Origin: Siphlonurus alternatus | Taxonomy: Eukaryota > Arthropoda > Insecta > Ephemeroptera > Siphlonuridae | Reading direction: 5' to 3' | Length of the DNA stretch: 64,000 nucleotides | Assembly (NCBI GenBank): GCA_949825025.1 | Contig: OX463784.1 | Location: forward strand, 2,691,168-2,755,167 | In this document: positions 35,801 through 49,000 of the stretch, piece by piece | How positions within the stretch are numbered: position 1 is the first letter of the stretch | How the letters are laid out: every line of letters begins with the position of its first letter | The notes under the pieces: model-generated | The model's database searches: none | Seen by the model: the letters and a program-made list of their open reading frames with translations, nothing else | What the model was told of the DNA's origin: nothing | Program-made: the position numbers and the translations under genes

Positions 35801-36463
35801 TATATCATAATATAATACAGTATAATCATATTATGATATACGCAATAGCATATTAAAAATAATTGTTATTTTTTGTTCAGGTTGTTTTTTAGGATATTGT
35901 CTGCATTGGATATTTTACCAGCAATATTTAAATTTTATTACATTACAGTAAATTTGGAAAAGCTGTTATTTATGTCAATATTTTATATTTATTATTGAAA
36001 AATACACAAAATAATATAACATAGGCATAGTAGAGTAATATATAATAATTTTATTGAATAAATTTTTATGTCAAATTAAAACCAATCAAATTCTCTTAAA
36101 AATATTTTTACTTAAAGGAATTAAGTCTCATTTTTAAAATAAAGCCACCACTTACAAATAATTATGTTTTATATCTTACTTTCATATTACAAATTTAAGC
36201 ACAGCACTTAGTTTACAATAAGGCACCATATGAAATAATTAAGAAATAAATAAACCAAATTGAAGTTATGGAAAAGTTGTTGATATTGAAAAAATTCCAT
36301 GATGAATTTAAAATTTTAAGAATTAAATAAATAAATATGTACCTTGAAATATTTCCCTTTGCGGTCTTGTTAATCTGCACCATGCCCAGTAAGAATAACA
36401 CAGGGCATGGTGATTAACAAGGCTGCAAGTGGGAAATTTTCCAAGGCAACGAGTGTATATTAT
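35801..36463. other. AT-rich intergenic DNA
   Basis: No coding signal or recognisable repeat, apart from a short hairpin AACACAGGGCATGGTGATTA / TAATCTGCACCATGCCC around 36370-36420. Confidence 0.4.
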
Positions 36464-36868
36464 TTAAGGGGAAGATAACACAAAACAGCTGATCGACATA
36501 GTCCCATTTGATTAACATGTAAACCTTAGCAACCTCTTTAAAAATCTGATTTTTTTTTTTTTTTTTTTTTTTGAGACAGTCCTTAGCACCAAAAAGTTGC
36601 AGAAGAAATTTCAAAACAACTGGACGAGCTAATTTTTTTTAAATTAAGTTGTTCAGTTTCTTTTTCCCATGGAGAGATAAACTAAAAAAATAATTTAAAA
36701 AAATTGTCTTGTTCAATTGCTTTGAAATTTTTTCTGCAAATTCTTGGTGCTAAGGACTACCACTAAAAAAAAAAAAAAAAAATCATAACTTTCATAAGGT
36801 TGCTAAGGTTTACATGTTTAATCAAATAACACTACAAAATCATCTGTTTTGTGTTATCTTACCCTTAA
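36464..36868. mobile_element. TTAA foldback MITE (GGGTAAGATAACAC type)
   Basis: TTAAGGGGAAGATAACACAA and TTGTGTTATCTTACCCTTAA ends. Arms share TTTGATTAACATGTAAACCT. Confidence 0.88.
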
Positions 36869-37084
36869 TAAATGCTAAAATGAAGTAAAATATTATTTAA
36901 ATAAAATTGAACCACAGGGTTAACTGATCCACAGAGACAAAACAATGAATGTCTCTCTTGATAAATAATTAAAATATCATCAAACTTCCGTTGTTAACTA
37001 ACTTAGGAGGGGAGAAATGAAATAATGATATGAAACATTTTCTTGATGTGTCATTGCAACTTAACATAACTTTACAGAAAATTA

Positions 37085-38050
37085 TACTGTAAAAACTTGT
37101 CACACAACTTGTTGTTAGGTAAAACTCAATTTTACCTAATTTAATTTTAGACTGCTGCTATAAATAGAAAGAAACAAAATGAAGATACAAAGAAATCCAA
37201 GAAATAATCACAAAACACAGTTACAAAAAACATAGCAAGAAAATTTGCGGCCAATAAATGGCCACGTTCGGGGCATACATGACCAAAATGTGTGAATTGC
37301 CCCAAAATACCAACCAACCAATCTAATATAATTTTAGTTTTATAATAAGGTTTGACTTGGACAATGTTTGTCTCTGTACAAGCCAAATGATTTAAAATAA
37401 AAAATAAAATAATTAAATTTTGCGTAAAGGAGATGGAAGTTCCATACAAAATAATTAGCATTGCAGGTATAGAGATGTTTGCTGTTTTTGTTTACGACGG
37501 AAAATAACATAGCAGGTATACGGACGGTTAAGAGGGTAGAAAAGAGAAAGTGGAGGTCCAACTACTATGGCATTAGATAGAATAAATGAAGAAAAAAAAA
37601 AAAAAAAAAATATAGTTTTGATTGGTTTTTAATGATGCGATTTTTTTATGCTATCTATCGTTTATTGGTGTATTTTTACAATTTTTTAAACTTGATTTAT
37701 TTTGTTGAATAAAGTGAAAAAAAATCAATATGTAATTTGCTTATATGCTAGTCTGTACATTCTGGTCCTTCATATAGGGCAACCTAAATTACAGGGGCAT
37801 GACGTCAGCGCAATCAACTCTATAGGAAAAACTTGATATAAGGTAAACCTAATTTTTTGGGTCCCTTGACTTTACGTAATAACAAGTTCTTACTTTTATT
37901 GAATCAAGGGACCTAGGAAATTAGGTTTACCTTATATCAAGTTTTTCCTATAGCTGCAATGTTAATTATTTTTGAAGGACCATGATCTCCTTTACTCAAA
38001 ATTGAGTTTTACCTAACAACAAGTTGTGTAATAAAGAGTTTTTACTGTAT
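37085..38050. mobile_element. CAGTAAAAACTTG-type MITE with inner insertion
   Basis: Outer ends (ACTGTAAAAACTTG; GAGTTTTTACTGTA) and inner palindrome 37826-37955 (AAAAACTTGATATAAGGTAA / TTACCTTATATCAAGTTTTT). Between them, 37330-37420 is a LINE 3' tail (GACAATGTTTGTCTCTGTAC then AAGCCAAATGATT and A-rich DNA), the same tail as at 44720-44800. Confidence 0.6.
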
Positions 38051-38218
38051 ATAAATAATAAGTGAGGAGTGGGGTGAAAAAACATAAAAATCTCGTAATC
38101 TCTCTCTTGATTATAAAAGTGACACAGTGAGAATATTTGAGAACATAAAATCAGACAAAACTATTTTAGACCTTTTGTTAGAAAATTGAACCAATTTTCA
38201 TATTTTCTGGGGCATATA

Positions 38219-38679
38219 AAATGAACAACTTACATGAAATTTTTTATTGCAGAAATGAATAGGGGGTACCAAATTATGCTACTCTGAATTTTTTTCAGAA
38301 TTTTTTTGAGACCCGGAACTATTTTTAAATAATTATTGAAAGTATGGCCACGCCCCCTGGAGGCGTCAATAGGCGTCCAGTCTCTATCCTTTTTATTAAA
38401 GATTCAGAGGTGCCAACTTAACTTACAGAACTTTCAATAATTAATAAAAATTTAATACTTAAAACTTTTTATTAATTATTGACAGTTCTGTAAGTTAAGT
38501 TTGCACCCCTGAATCTTTAATAAAAAGGATAGGACCGAGATGCTTATTAATGCGTCCAGGAGCTTTCAATAATAATTCAATGATTGGGTCTCAAAAAAAT
38601 CTGAAAAAATTCAGAGTGGCATAATTTGGTGCCCTCTATTCATTTCTGCAATAAAATTTTTTCGTGTAGGTTGTCCATT
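38219..38679. mobile_element. Foldback MITE, TTGCAGAAATGAATAG family
   Basis: GAACAACTTACATG and CGTGTAGGTTGTCCAT ends. The GGTGCCAACTTAACTTACAG block occurs in both orientations, so the centre was rearranged compared with 32803-33142. Confidence 0.82.
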
Positions 38680-39139
38680 TGCAGTTTCAGTTAAGATCAT
38701 AATCACATCTTTATACCATGAAAATGACTCTCAATGAAAATGCAAATTGCCAATTTTGAAACTAGAGGTCTCATATACTATGTCAGGTGTGAACATGAGA
38801 AAGAATGGCAAAGAAATGTCAAAACTGAAAAAAGGAGAGCAGACAAAATTTTGCTTCAAGGAACATAAAATTATTGCTTGTCTAGGCAGATACTAAATAA
38901 CTCAAGGCTACAGCTGCCTTTTTTACCTAGCAATTCCGTAATGTCTACTCGTTATCCTGTGTCATAAAAGACACTGTGTGAATGTTTTTTTTTTTTTTTA
39001 TTTTTTTTTTAATTTTCTGAATGTCTTTGCACATTACATTGTTACAGTTTAGACTAACGAAGAAAAAAATATTGTACATTGCCAGTCTTTTCTTTTAACA
39101 GATTTTTTTTTCTGTTGATTACAAGGAATATCACGATTA
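38680..39139. other. Intergenic DNA, nothing recognised
   Basis: Moderately AT-rich with a long T run near 38985. No open frame with motifs. Confidence 0.35.
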
Positions 39140-39532
39140 TTAAGGTAGAGATAACATTGATCAACTGTTTGACGTAGGTCTCTTTGATTAATATGTACAT
39201 TTTAGCAAATTGACAAAAATTCTGAAATTTTTTTGAGAGGCAGATATTAGTGCCTAAAAGCCATAGAAAAAGTTTCAAAACAATGTAACGAGCCGATTTT
39301 TTTTAATTAAGTTTGTAGTTTGTCTCCATGGGAAAGCCCTATGCTGAAAATTAAAAAAAAATTAATTAAAAAAAATCGGCTCGTTAAATTTGTTTTGAAA
39401 CTTTTTCTATGGCTTTTAGGCACTAATATCTGCCTGTAAAAAAATTTCAGAATTTTTGTGAACTTGATAAGGTTTACATGTCAATCAAAGGGAAGTACGT
39501 CGAACAGCTGTTCGGCGTTATCTCTACCTTAA
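39140..39532. mobile_element. TTAA foldback MITE (GGTAGAGATAAC type)
   Basis: TTAAGGTAGAGATAAC and GTTATCTCTACCTTAA ends are perfectly inverted. Arms share AACGAGCCGATTTTTTTTAA / AAAAAAAATCGGCTCGTTAA. Confidence 0.9.
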
Positions 39533-39699
39533 TATAGGAACTTACAAAATTCTGTATCATTGTGAAAAGGAAGTCACATAGAACTTTACAATATTGCTCT
39601 GGAACTTTCAAAATATGCCTGAGAAATGAGTTATAATAGAACTCGGAAACTTTAAAAGGAGTTTTGGAAATTTGAAAAATATTGTCTTTTATCCAGAAC

Positions 39700-39978
39700 C
39701 AAAGTCTTCTACTCGTAATGGTTGTAACAAACCATTGTTTATAATGTCTGTCACTTGAAGCCTTTTTCATTGTTAAACATGGGACGACATAGTGCCTAAT
39801 TTCACCACCAGAGCAGAGAATGTAATGACATTGTTGGCGCTAGTAGACACAACAACTTTCATAAATAACGATCATTTTCCAGTTAACATGTAAATCAACA
39901 ACCGTCTCACGTTTTTTCTTTCACACGACAGACATTACCAACAATACTTTGCTTACTAACAACGAGCAGAAGACTATG
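39700..39978. mobile_element. hAT-type MITE (CAAAGTCTTCT family)
   Basis: CAAAGTCTTCTACTCG start and CGAGCAGAAGACTATG end. Flanks TCCAGAAC / CTTGGAAC are a diverged 8-bp duplication, so this copy is older than those at 5614 and 51766. Confidence 0.75.
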
Positions 39979-40395
39979 CTTGGAACAATGAGTTATCTGC
40001 CTATTGTTAGCAACAATCTGTTATATCGCCAATTAAGAGCTGTAAATATGCACTTACAATCTGATAGTCAAACAAAATTAATATAACAGCCCATGGGGGC
40101 AAATCAAAAAGATTACTGAGTAGTCCATTCAGAAAAGTCTTCTTTGTTCTTGTAGGTAAAGCTTTACAAGCCGTTTCTCGATAAATACGTAAGCAGTAGC
40201 TTTCACTTAATATCATTGTCATATTCAGGAAAGTGTGAAACTCATAATTACACTCATGGCATTGTTGCACGTAATCATGGTAAGCAGATAGCTCATTATT
40301 GCAGACAAGGGACGATATAGGGTCCAGAAACATTACAATATAGCCCTGGAACTTTCAAAATGGTCCCAATAAATGGACTATATAGGGTCCAGTGA

Positions 40396-40514
40396 GGGGT
40401 CTTCAAATAACACAAATTACAGCAATTCTAAAATTAAGACAGTCTTAGTAGTGTATTCATTATTGTTGCGCTAAGACAGTCTTAGGATAAGTGGTGTTAT
40501 TTGAAGACCCTCTT
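40396..40514. mobile_element. Small foldback MITE just downstream of REV3L stop
   Basis: GGGGTCTTCAAATAACAC at the left and GTGTTATTTGAAGACCCTC at the right, with inner AAGACAGTCTTAG. It starts within 55 bp of the REV3L stop codon in the transcribed direction, so it probably lies in the 3'UTR. Confidence 0.8.
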
Positions 40515-40566
40515 AGAAACATAACAATACAGTCTACACAAAATGTGATGTCACTACAACACTGAT

Positions 40567-40713
40567 CTAGAAGTCGAGGAATTTTGCGAAGAGGCCCCTC
40601 ACAAAGGGGGCCTGCTGGAGGTCTCTTTCTGCCTGGCTGCGACGGAACAACACGGGACAGACCAGGGAACAACACTCCGTATCGAAGGGACGACCACAGC
40701 AACTGTCGCAAAC
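40567..40713 (-). CDS. REV3L: REV3L last exon: CysB iron-sulphur motif and stop
   Basis: 48 codons plus TAG; acceptor CCTGCAG|GTTTGC. VCDSCCGRPFDTECCSLVCP provides the four conserved cysteines, followed by VLFRRSQAERDLQQAPFVRG and LFAKFLDF, which aligns with the conserved terminal L(L/F)xxFF/L of REV3L. Confidence 0.92.
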   Translation of the reverse strand, partial: VCDSCCGRPFDTECCSLVCPVLFRRSQAERDLQQAPFVRGLFAKFLDF

Positions 40714-41061
40714 CTGCAGGAACGTGGGAATAACATCATCGATCTGACAGATATACTTTACTAATATAAATAATGCAAGAAATTTTAGGATGTATACGTA
40801 GACAGTACAAACTTGTTATTACATAAAGCCAAGGGACCCAGGAAGTTGGGTTTACCTTATATAGAGTATACCTTATATCAAGTTTTCCTATACCTGCAAT
40901 ACTAATTATTTTTTACGCGACCTTTACTCTGTTACTCAATATCGAGATTTTACCTTATAACAAGTTACGTAACAACAAGTTTTTACTGTATTAATATTTT
41001 AAAATGAAAATACAGGGTCTTATTATAGAGGCTGATTTTGTGGTATTTTTACCATCATATC

Positions 41062-41098
<37 letters not shown>

Positions 41099-42250
41099 CA
41101 TTTTTGTTATTAAGGTAGAACACCTTACACGCCCAATAACACGCCCAATGTTTTAATAAAAATCCCTCACATGGAAATTATGAAAAAAAATTAGAATGTT
41201 CTCCTCTACACCTCCTATCAGTATTAGCTAAAATACAAATACGATCTAGTTTTTGAGTTATGAATTTTTAAAGTTGACTAATTTAACATGGAAGTTCCAT
41301 TAGTTAACTTTAACAATTCATAACTAAAAAACTAGCTCGTTTTTGTATACCTGATATTTTAGCTACTGATAAGGTATGTAAAGTAGAACATTTCAATTTT
41401 TTTTTCATAATTTTTGTGTGAGGGATTTTTATTAACATTGGGCGTGTTATCTCTACCTTAAAGAAAACTTTTAGACAAAAATATGCTCTTGGCTTGATTC
41501 ATTATCAGAAGACCCTTATATGGGTGACTTGTTTCTTTATTTTCTCTTCGTTTGTATTTTATTTTTCATATTTTTGTATCCAATGTACTCTTACGTACGC
41601 ATTTACAATTTTTTTGTTTTTATTTTTCAATTATTGTTTTTTTCTTGTGTTGTTGTGTTGCGTTGTGTGTTGTGATTTTTTTTTTTTTTTTTAATGTTGG
41701 ACATTTCACGTAAATGGTATAAAATGCTGTAAAGTGAATGTTTAATAAATAAATAAATAGATAAATAAATAAATAAATGAGTTTATTAAGGAATATGTGT
41801 GGTAAAACTAGGATGGATAGAGTGAGAAGCACATGGGTGATGAATGAGTGTGAGGTGAAAGAAAGCGGAATTGACAAGTATGAACGAAGTACACTACGTT
41901 GGTTTGGACATGTTGAGAGAATGGGTGATGAACGAATTGCAAAACAGGTGTTTAAAGGTAGTGTACAAGGCATGAAAGGATTAGGTAGACCTAAAAAGAT
42001 GTGGTTGGATGTGATTGCAGAATGTTTGAAGAACAGAAGTGTTAAAAGTACACAGTGTAATAGAGAGTGCAGAAGGCAAAAGAGTGTTATGAGTATTTCT
42101 GAAGCAAGTGGAGTATGCAAGAATCGAGTGCTTTGGAGGGCAATTTGTAGACGGCCGAGGTAATAATGCTGCTGGCTTACGTTATGTATATATGCATGTA
42201 AATAAATAAATAAGTAAATAAATAGATAAATAAATAGATAAATAAATAGA

Positions 42251-42281
<31 letters not shown>

Positions 42282-45200
42282 ATAGTTACTTAGAAAAACA
42301 ACAACAAATAATTTGTTAACATGGAGGCTCATGGAGAAAATTTTTCCACTGGGGAACACTTGAAGCCTCTATACACCCGGTATAAAACACCACACTTGGG
42401 GCATTTGTGATTTATTGTCTTCATCTTAGTCAATACCATTCCTAAGTCAATGAGTTGCAAAGAGTTCTCTAACTGTCTCAAACCTTCGCAATGTCACAAT
42501 TATTTGACATTTTGTTATTGCAGAAAAATATGAACCAAAAGCCGTTATTACAAGATACAATTTTTCTGATTATTGCATACAATTTTTCTGTGCAAGAAAA
42601 TTTCCTCTCCATACAAACAAATGGAGATTAAGTTTTCTTGTAAGGAAAAATTGTATACAATACTTAGAAAAATTGTATCGTGTAATAACGGCTTTATAGA
42701 AAATGGAAGTTTGGTTAGACAGTAAAAACTCGTTATTACACAACTCGTTGTTACAATTTTGAAAAAAGGTGATCCCATAAAAAATTACTAACATTGCAGG
42801 TATAGGAAAAACTTGATATAAGGTAAACCTAATTTTCTGGGTCCTTTGACTTTACGTAATAACATGTAATGCATCGCATTTTTATTAAATGTTGTTCAAG
42901 GGTCCAAACAGAATAAAATAATGGATTTTAATACTCAATAAAATTAATACTGTATACATTGACTGTAAAAAAAAACTACAAAATATAATGGGTTAATTAT
43001 ATACTTTGTAAAAACTACATTACTTGATTTTCCAAAATTGATACAATAAAAAACTTGTTATTACATAAAGTCAAGGGACCCAGGAAATAATAATAATAAA
43101 ATAATATAATAATAATATCTTATATAAAGTTTTTCCTATAGCTGCAATGCTAATTATTTTTGACGGGACCACAATCTCCTTTACTCAAATTAAGTTTTAC
43201 CTAACAACAAGCTGTGTAATGTAATAACAAGTTTTTATTGTCTTTTAAATCAGCCAGAACTCATACTGTACTTACAATACAGACAATGCTAAATTCAGAC
43301 TAGACACAGGCCATGACTATCTTGAATGCTATCAGAAATGGCTTAAAATCCAAGATAGTGATATTTGTAAATTATGTAAAAATGAACTTCAAGACAGAGG
43401 GCATCTGTTTAGATGCTCTGCATTAACTACAAAACTTGACTTGTTGCCTGGCAAACATGAAGAGAGAAGAGAAAGTAGCTTACTAGAAGTAAAATGGCTT
43501 AAAGTAGAGTTCTTATCAGAAAAAAAAGTTGTTATTATTTTCTAAAAATAGTTCAAGTAGTCCTCCATATAAAACCAAAATTCCAAAAATTCTATCTCAA
43601 ATAGGTTTGCCAGAAAAAAATTCCAAAGTCAGAGTAAACACGTTGCTTAACATGAGACCTTACCTGACAAAGACCCTCGAATATCTCGAAAAAATACACC
43701 GTTAGGTGGTATGGAAAAAATATAGCGATGTTCTTCTATGACCCAAGTTTTAACCAAAAACAGATTAAAAAAAATTCGCTCAAATCCATTTTTCCGTTTC
43801 CCATAAGATTTTTTATTATTTTTTTATGGAAAAAAAGATTCAAGCGAAAATTTTTTTAATTGGTTTTTGGTTAAAGTTTGGGTCATAGAACATGGCTACT
43901 GTATAAGTTTTCATACCACGTAACGTTTTTTTTTTTATTTTTTTTTGAGGGTCTTTGTCAGGAAAGGCTCCATGTTAAGCGACGCATTCACTCTGACTTT
44001 GGAATTTTTTTCTGGCAAAACTATGTGAGATAGAATTTTTTGGATTTCGGTTTAATATGCAGGACCACTTCAGCTATTTTTAGAAAATAATAACTCAACC
44101 TTTTTTTCTGATAGGAACTCTACTTTAAACGTCAACACGTGGGCATAAGAAAAGAAGAAGAATAATGTTAAAAAATAAAAATTCTAAAAAAATATATATA
44201 TAATAAAAATTAAATTGTAAAAAAGATATTAGTTCCCACCTTTGCCACATTGCCTGCGTGTCTCTCCCATCTCCGTAATTTCTCTGACAAGACCAGTGCT
44301 GCCTTCTGTGGTCTCTCTTGACAGGCGACACAAAGTCCCTCTCTCGTCTGCTCACGGCACGCGGCACACTCGACGGTAGCAAAGTACTGGGAGATGGTTC
44401 CCTTGCGAGATGTTGTGGCGCCGCTGGTCGGACAGGAGGGGAGGGGGGCCGAGGTGCGACGAGGCATCTCCAGGTACCTGGGGGTCAGAAAAGTAAATGA
44501 GACGATGAAACTTGTCCACAATGATACATAGTGAATACATAGTGTCCTGGCTGTTGCAAGAATACGGTTGCTTTCCCAAGAATTTCACATTAGATTTGAT
44601 TTTCAGTGTACCTCTGTGTATCTTTCTTGAAATTATTACTTCTTTAATAGAGTCTTCAAGTGTTCCCCGGCGAAAAAATTTTCTCCATAAGCCATCATGT
44701 TACAAAATTTGAATTTTTTCTCAGTAACTATTTTATTTTATTTTTATTTTCAATCATTTGGCTTGTACAGAGACAAACATTGATCAAGTCAAAACTTATT
44801 ATAAAATATAAACTAAGATTATATTATACATACAATTATATACAAAAACAGGACAAATACACAAACTATCTAATAAATTATTAGTCGTTTAACAATAAAA
44901 TTATCATGCCAAATAAGTTAACTCAATACAATATTTTCTGGTAATTTGCTACTAAAAACAGATTTAACTGAATAGCATTCCTTATTAATTAAAATTTTCT
45001 TTAACATGTTTTTAAAAGAATTGGGATTAGCTATATTTGTAAGACTATTTGGTAAAAAATCGTAAATTTTTGCTGTTTGATACATAGAACTATTTTCCAT
45101 AAATCCAGAATTGTGAATATCTATTGCAACTTTATTTTTGTTTCTTGTATGATATGAATGATGATCATTATTTTGAACATATAAATCAGAATTATTCCTT

Positions 45201-45969
45201 TTAAACAATGCACATTTCAAAATATATAATGATGGTAAAGTTAACATATTATTATTTTTAAAAAATGTAACACATGACTCTCTTTTCTTAAATTTGAGTA
45301 TTGTTCTTAATGCACGCTTTTGTAATACAAAAAGTCTATTCAACTGGGTAGCATTATTACCCCAGTTTATTATTCCATATGATAAATGTGAATAAATATA
45401 AGCATAGTAAACTGATAATAGAATTTCTTGTGATACATTGTTTCTCATTGGATATAACATAAAATTGGCTGAATAACAATTTATGTTAAGGGTAAGATAA
45501 CACAACATCGATTGTTAGTAATCCCATATGATTAACATGTAAACCTTAGCAACCTCAAAATAATTATGAAATTTTTTTTTAGAGACAGTCCTTAGCACAA
45601 AAAAATGTGGAAATTTTTTTAAAACAATCGGACGATCCAAATTTTTTAAATTTTCAGTATAGGGCTTTCCCATGGAGACCTAAACTAAGAAATTAATTTA
45701 AAAAAATTGGATCGTCAGATTGTTTTGAATTTTTTTTCTATATTTTGTTGGTGCTAAGAACTATCTCTCAGAAAAATTCAGAATTATTATAATGAAGTTG
45801 CTAAGATATACATATTAATCAAATGGGACTACAACAAAATCGATGTTTCGTGTTATCTTACCCTTAAAGCTATTAATTTGAAAACATCTCCTACCTTCCA
45901 TTTAGGGGTCTTTTGATAATGAATCAATTTCCTGTAAAATATTTATTAATGCCAAAAAGCAATTTCAAG

Positions 45970-46000
<31 letters not shown>

Positions 46001-49000
46001 TAGGTTTGGATAGGGGGGTGGGAGCAATGAAAAATCAGCTGACTTGAAGCCTCTATTGGACTGGCTACTGAACCTTCTAGGATGATTCTTTCTTTGTTAT
46101 CTGTCACTTCCTATTTGTACCCCTCAAGGAGCAAAGGTCATTCGTTGACTTTGCTTAGTAATTTGCAGACTCTGCAGTCAGCCAGCAAGGCAGTGCAGAG
46201 TAAAGTTGCAAGTAATCATTCCTACGCCAGCCACGAGCGCGCGAGCGTCTCGTGCGTCTGCCGCTAGGCAGGCGCGGTTGCCTGTATGTAATAGAAGTTT
46301 AATAAATAATTTTAGGGTAATCGCGTGTATGAGTTAATCTAACCCCAGCTAATTGAGTAGCTATTGTACAGCAAAAAGAGCTGTTACAGTTGCGTGTATG
46401 AGTTAATCTAACCCCAGCTAATTGAGTAGCTATTGTACAGCAAAAAGAGCTGTTACAGTTGGTGTCAGAAGTGGGATGCCATGGTTTTCATATAATGGCA
46501 TCCGAGCTCATAATTATTTAAAGCTACTTTTTAATAGTTAAAAATAATGGGGTTGAAAAAATGATCATTTTATTTTAACATAATATTCTACTAATCTACG
46601 GGAATAAGTAGTTCTTCGTTCACATGACTCTGGCGTGGAAAAGTGTTAAGTTTCTATCAAGAAAAAAGTGAAGAGTCGGCGAGTTAAGTAATTTTAAAAT
46701 TCCACGGCTAATATTTTATTGAGCATATCAACAGTACACTTCAAGCACGTGAAAAAAACTGCGTATACTACGGGGACTTCGAGGTTCAGTTAGTTCTTCG
46801 CAGAAGACATCCCCCATCAAGAGGGCTTGCAGACCACGTCGTGCAAGAGTTTTTACGACCCCAGGAGCCGTGCAGCGTATTTTATCAAGGACTGACCGTT
46901 TTTGGAGCCGAGATGAGCATCAAATGACTGTGAGAAACAGACAAAGCAACCACCGGGCCACGTCAGAGGAACGCAAAAGAGGTAGGTTTGACACATTTTT
47001 CTTTGTTTTTTTTTAAATACAAAGTTGTAAAGTACAGCACGTACGACTGCGTTTGTTCACATAATAAGAATAGTATGTTTCTTGATATAATATCGATGTT
47101 GTAATTTTTATTTAAGCCCGAATTTTTCTTGTAAGGATCAAGTATTTTTATAAAAAATAAAAGTAAAAATAATGAATTAAATTGTTAAAGGACTTAAGGA
47201 ATTTTTAATTGTAATTAAAATTGCAAGAACTTATTGAATATTCGGAATGTGTATAACGAATAATAATTTTAACGTAATTTGAAAAGATATATAAAAAAAT
47301 TATTTGAACAAACTGCAGATTTTTATAAAAGCGCGTGTTCCCAAGAAAATATAATTATTGTAATTAACTAGCTGAGAAATCTAAAGAAAGGCTAAGCGTT
47401 TTACACATACCATATATATTGCACATGAAAGATTTATTAATATGGGCTGTTATCTTTAATATTTGCTCTAATTGATGGTTATTATTTTGCAACGTAAAGT
47501 ATATAAAATAATAGAAATTAAAAAGTATTTTTGTTAATTTTTAATGAGGGAAACAATATAGCTACTGCTGAAACTTCATGCGTGTCAAGTTGCATATTAA
47601 CATTGTAAGCATATTCACAGCCAAAATTATTGTTAAAATATTTGAACAGTATAATCTTATATGAAGTTGTTTAAAAGGAAAATGTAGTAATTGGAGTGAA
47701 ATAAATATATCTAATGTCATTAATTTTGTGTCTCTATAAGTGGTTATAAAGAGAGAGTCCTTTAAAATAAAAGTAACAAATAGAAAATTATTCTCAATAA
47801 TTCATTGCTGCAAAAATATTTTGTTTGTAAGGCATAGTTATTCGGACTATTTTACCACAAGTTCGATTATAGTTTTAATTGATGCAAATTTCTTAAGTTA
47901 AATGTCATTATTTTGAGCTAATAAAAATTGTTACTGTTAAAAGTCAAAGCTAGATATGTAATGAAGTCCTAATGGAAGGAGTACGTGTACCGCTAACTGT
48001 AGGTATACACTGCAAAGGTTATTGTATGGATCTCTAGACAGACTGAGTTTCTTAATTTATGGTTTTAAGCAGTAAATAATCCATACTTAAAATTAAATGG
48101 ATTTTAGACAAAGAAATTGTAGTAATATTTTTGCATTACCGGTTAGTGATTTAAGGGTATTAACCGTGATGTTTCTGTGATGCATAGCCACTTGTTAAAA
48201 TTTTTAACAAGAAAATATATATATTAGTTATGTTTTTTTTTTGCTGTGGGTATGCTAATAAATTTTGCTTAAAAGTAGTACTTCTCTCATGCATCGAATT
48301 TAATTTCATTAACGATGCGATAATTTTGTTTAAAGTTGTATTAAATTATTGTAAAGTATATAAATAATTGCAAGTCAGGAGTCAGAGCCATCATAGTTTG
48401 CACAATTAATTACACAAATATAATTTTTGGAGCAACATTAAAAGTCATTTTTATTGACAGGAACTGTACAGTTTGAGATTGCAACTCAGTAATAATAAAT
48501 AATGGAATTATAAAGCACGCACATACGCATAGTGAAAAAGCATGCCCAAGTATTGAAATATAATACGTCACTGTGAAATGTAAGCACGGTGTAGGAGCGC
48601 AATATAACACGTCAGTTGAAACGTGAGGTAAGCCAATGCGCTTTATTTTGTTTGTTCTGAAGCAAAATGTAAAGTAAATTAGCGCTTCGCAGTAATTTGT
48701 CCGAAAGGTGACAATTAAGCTTACTCCCCATGAAGGGTAGAGAATATAAGGCATGCAAGGGACAGCTAGAAGAACATAAACTTGTAAAACATGGCAGTAG
48801 TAAAAAGCGTTTGATGATTATCTTTCGCCAAGGATTTTCTCTAGCCAAATGTTCAGCATATGCAAGTGTTGATGCTTTGGGATTCGCGACCCCATAGGGC
48901 ACTCGCCAACATATTGCGCTGATGCTACTTAGTCTATGTCTAATCCTCAAGGGGATACAGGTGAGATGTTTCCTAGAGGTCACCTCAAATAAATTAAAGC

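Noticed and set aside
41620..42120. 166-codon - strand frame, and its equivalents at 52174-52509 (+) and 60939-61262 (-)
   Set aside because: Antisense shadow of the LINE reverse-transcriptase fragment.
43499..44128. Intron of the LINE fragment
   Set aside because: Bounded by TTAA and inverted repeats, not by splice sites; it is an inserted MITE.
48410..48983. 114-123 codon frames in the LTR element
   Set aside because: No similarity to gag, protease, reverse transcriptase, RNase H, integrase or env; they overlap each other in different frames.
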